DNA of 6,402 nt. Source: Candidatus Rifleibacteriota bacterium (GTDB lineage Bacteria; Muiribacteriota; Ozemobacteria; Ozemobacterales; Ozemobacteraceae). Positions 6,353 to 6,402 of this stretch are shown here, piece after piece; position 1 is the first letter of the stretch, and every line of letters begins with the position of its first letter. The stretch spans positions 1-6,402 of the forward strand of contig JAQUZA010000192.1 in NCBI GenBank assembly GCA_028691595.1. The letters run 5' to 3'. Both the position numbers and the translations under genes were made by a program. The notes under the pieces were generated by a model. It was given only the letters and a program-made list of their open reading frames with translations, made no database searches and was not told where the DNA came from.

Positions 6353-6402
6353 TCGGCAAAAAAGTTATCGACAGACGCTTTCGCGCAGCCGGTATCCCTG
6401 AC
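6182..6402 (+). pseudogene. Apparent frameshifted longer gene covering the small ORF and its -1 frame continuation (partial)
   Basis: From 6346 the frame one base back from the GTG frame reads EVIGKKVIDRRFRAAGIPD with no stop to 6402. This looks like real protein, whereas the GTG frame after its TAA does not obviously continue the pattern. The -1 frame is closed upstream by TGA at 6313-6315 and has no start codon before 6346, so it is not an independent gene start. Adding one base near 6344 (CTG AAG to CTT GAA G) would fuse the two parts as ...DLGKGILEVIGKK..., a smooth helix-like join. The cause may be a one-base deletion, a base-calling error, or less likely a programmed -1 shift; no slippery heptamer is visible. 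The true 3' end is outside the window. Confidence 0.45.

Overview
The window is bacterial: dense genes, Shine-Dalgarno sites of the GGAG type, a sigma70-like promoter and roughly balanced base composition. A PAS-rich hybrid histidine kinase, a REC/HD-GYP regulator, a cobalamin-binding-type radical SAM enzyme and a UvsE-type UV repair nuclease together suggest a free-living environmental bacterium. The secreted-type small ORF at the right edge fits a cell envelope with an export system. I cannot assign a phylum from the sequence alone.

Layout. Four complete genes lie head to tail on the minus strand. Read in their own direction they are: a B12-binding-domain radical SAM protein (start best placed at 6045, end 4699), a REC + HD-GYP response regulator (4630-3500), a three-PAS hybrid histidine kinase with a C-terminal receiver (3499-1166), and UV damage endonuclease uvsE (1080-157). 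The gaps are 68, 0 and 85 bases. A good minus-strand promoter (TTGAAT, 17 bp, TATACT) precedes the radical SAM gene, so the four could form one transcript, although internal promoters are not excluded. On the plus strand at the right edge, divergent from this block, is a small secreted-type ORF (6182-6352). It appears to be broken by a one-base frameshift, because coding-like sequence continues in another frame to the window end. At the left edge (1-138) there is either the tail of a plus-strand membrane protein or the beginning of a minus-strand gene. The two readings share codon register and cannot be separated here. A small hairpin flanked by direct repeats follows uvsE.

How the genes may work together. 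The kinase and the HD-GYP protein are almost certainly one signalling pair: their reading frames abut with no spacer, the regulator has an intact receiver, and its HD-GYP domain has the residues expected for hydrolysis of cyclic di-GMP. The radical SAM enzyme has an unknown substrate. UvsE repairs UV photoproducts, and its link to the signalling pair is positional only. I found no mobile element, CRISPR array, tRNA or rRNA. Most of the window is well-known families. The points most worth following are the apparent frameshift at the right edge, the divergent promoter and palindrome region, and the altered active-site position in UvsE.
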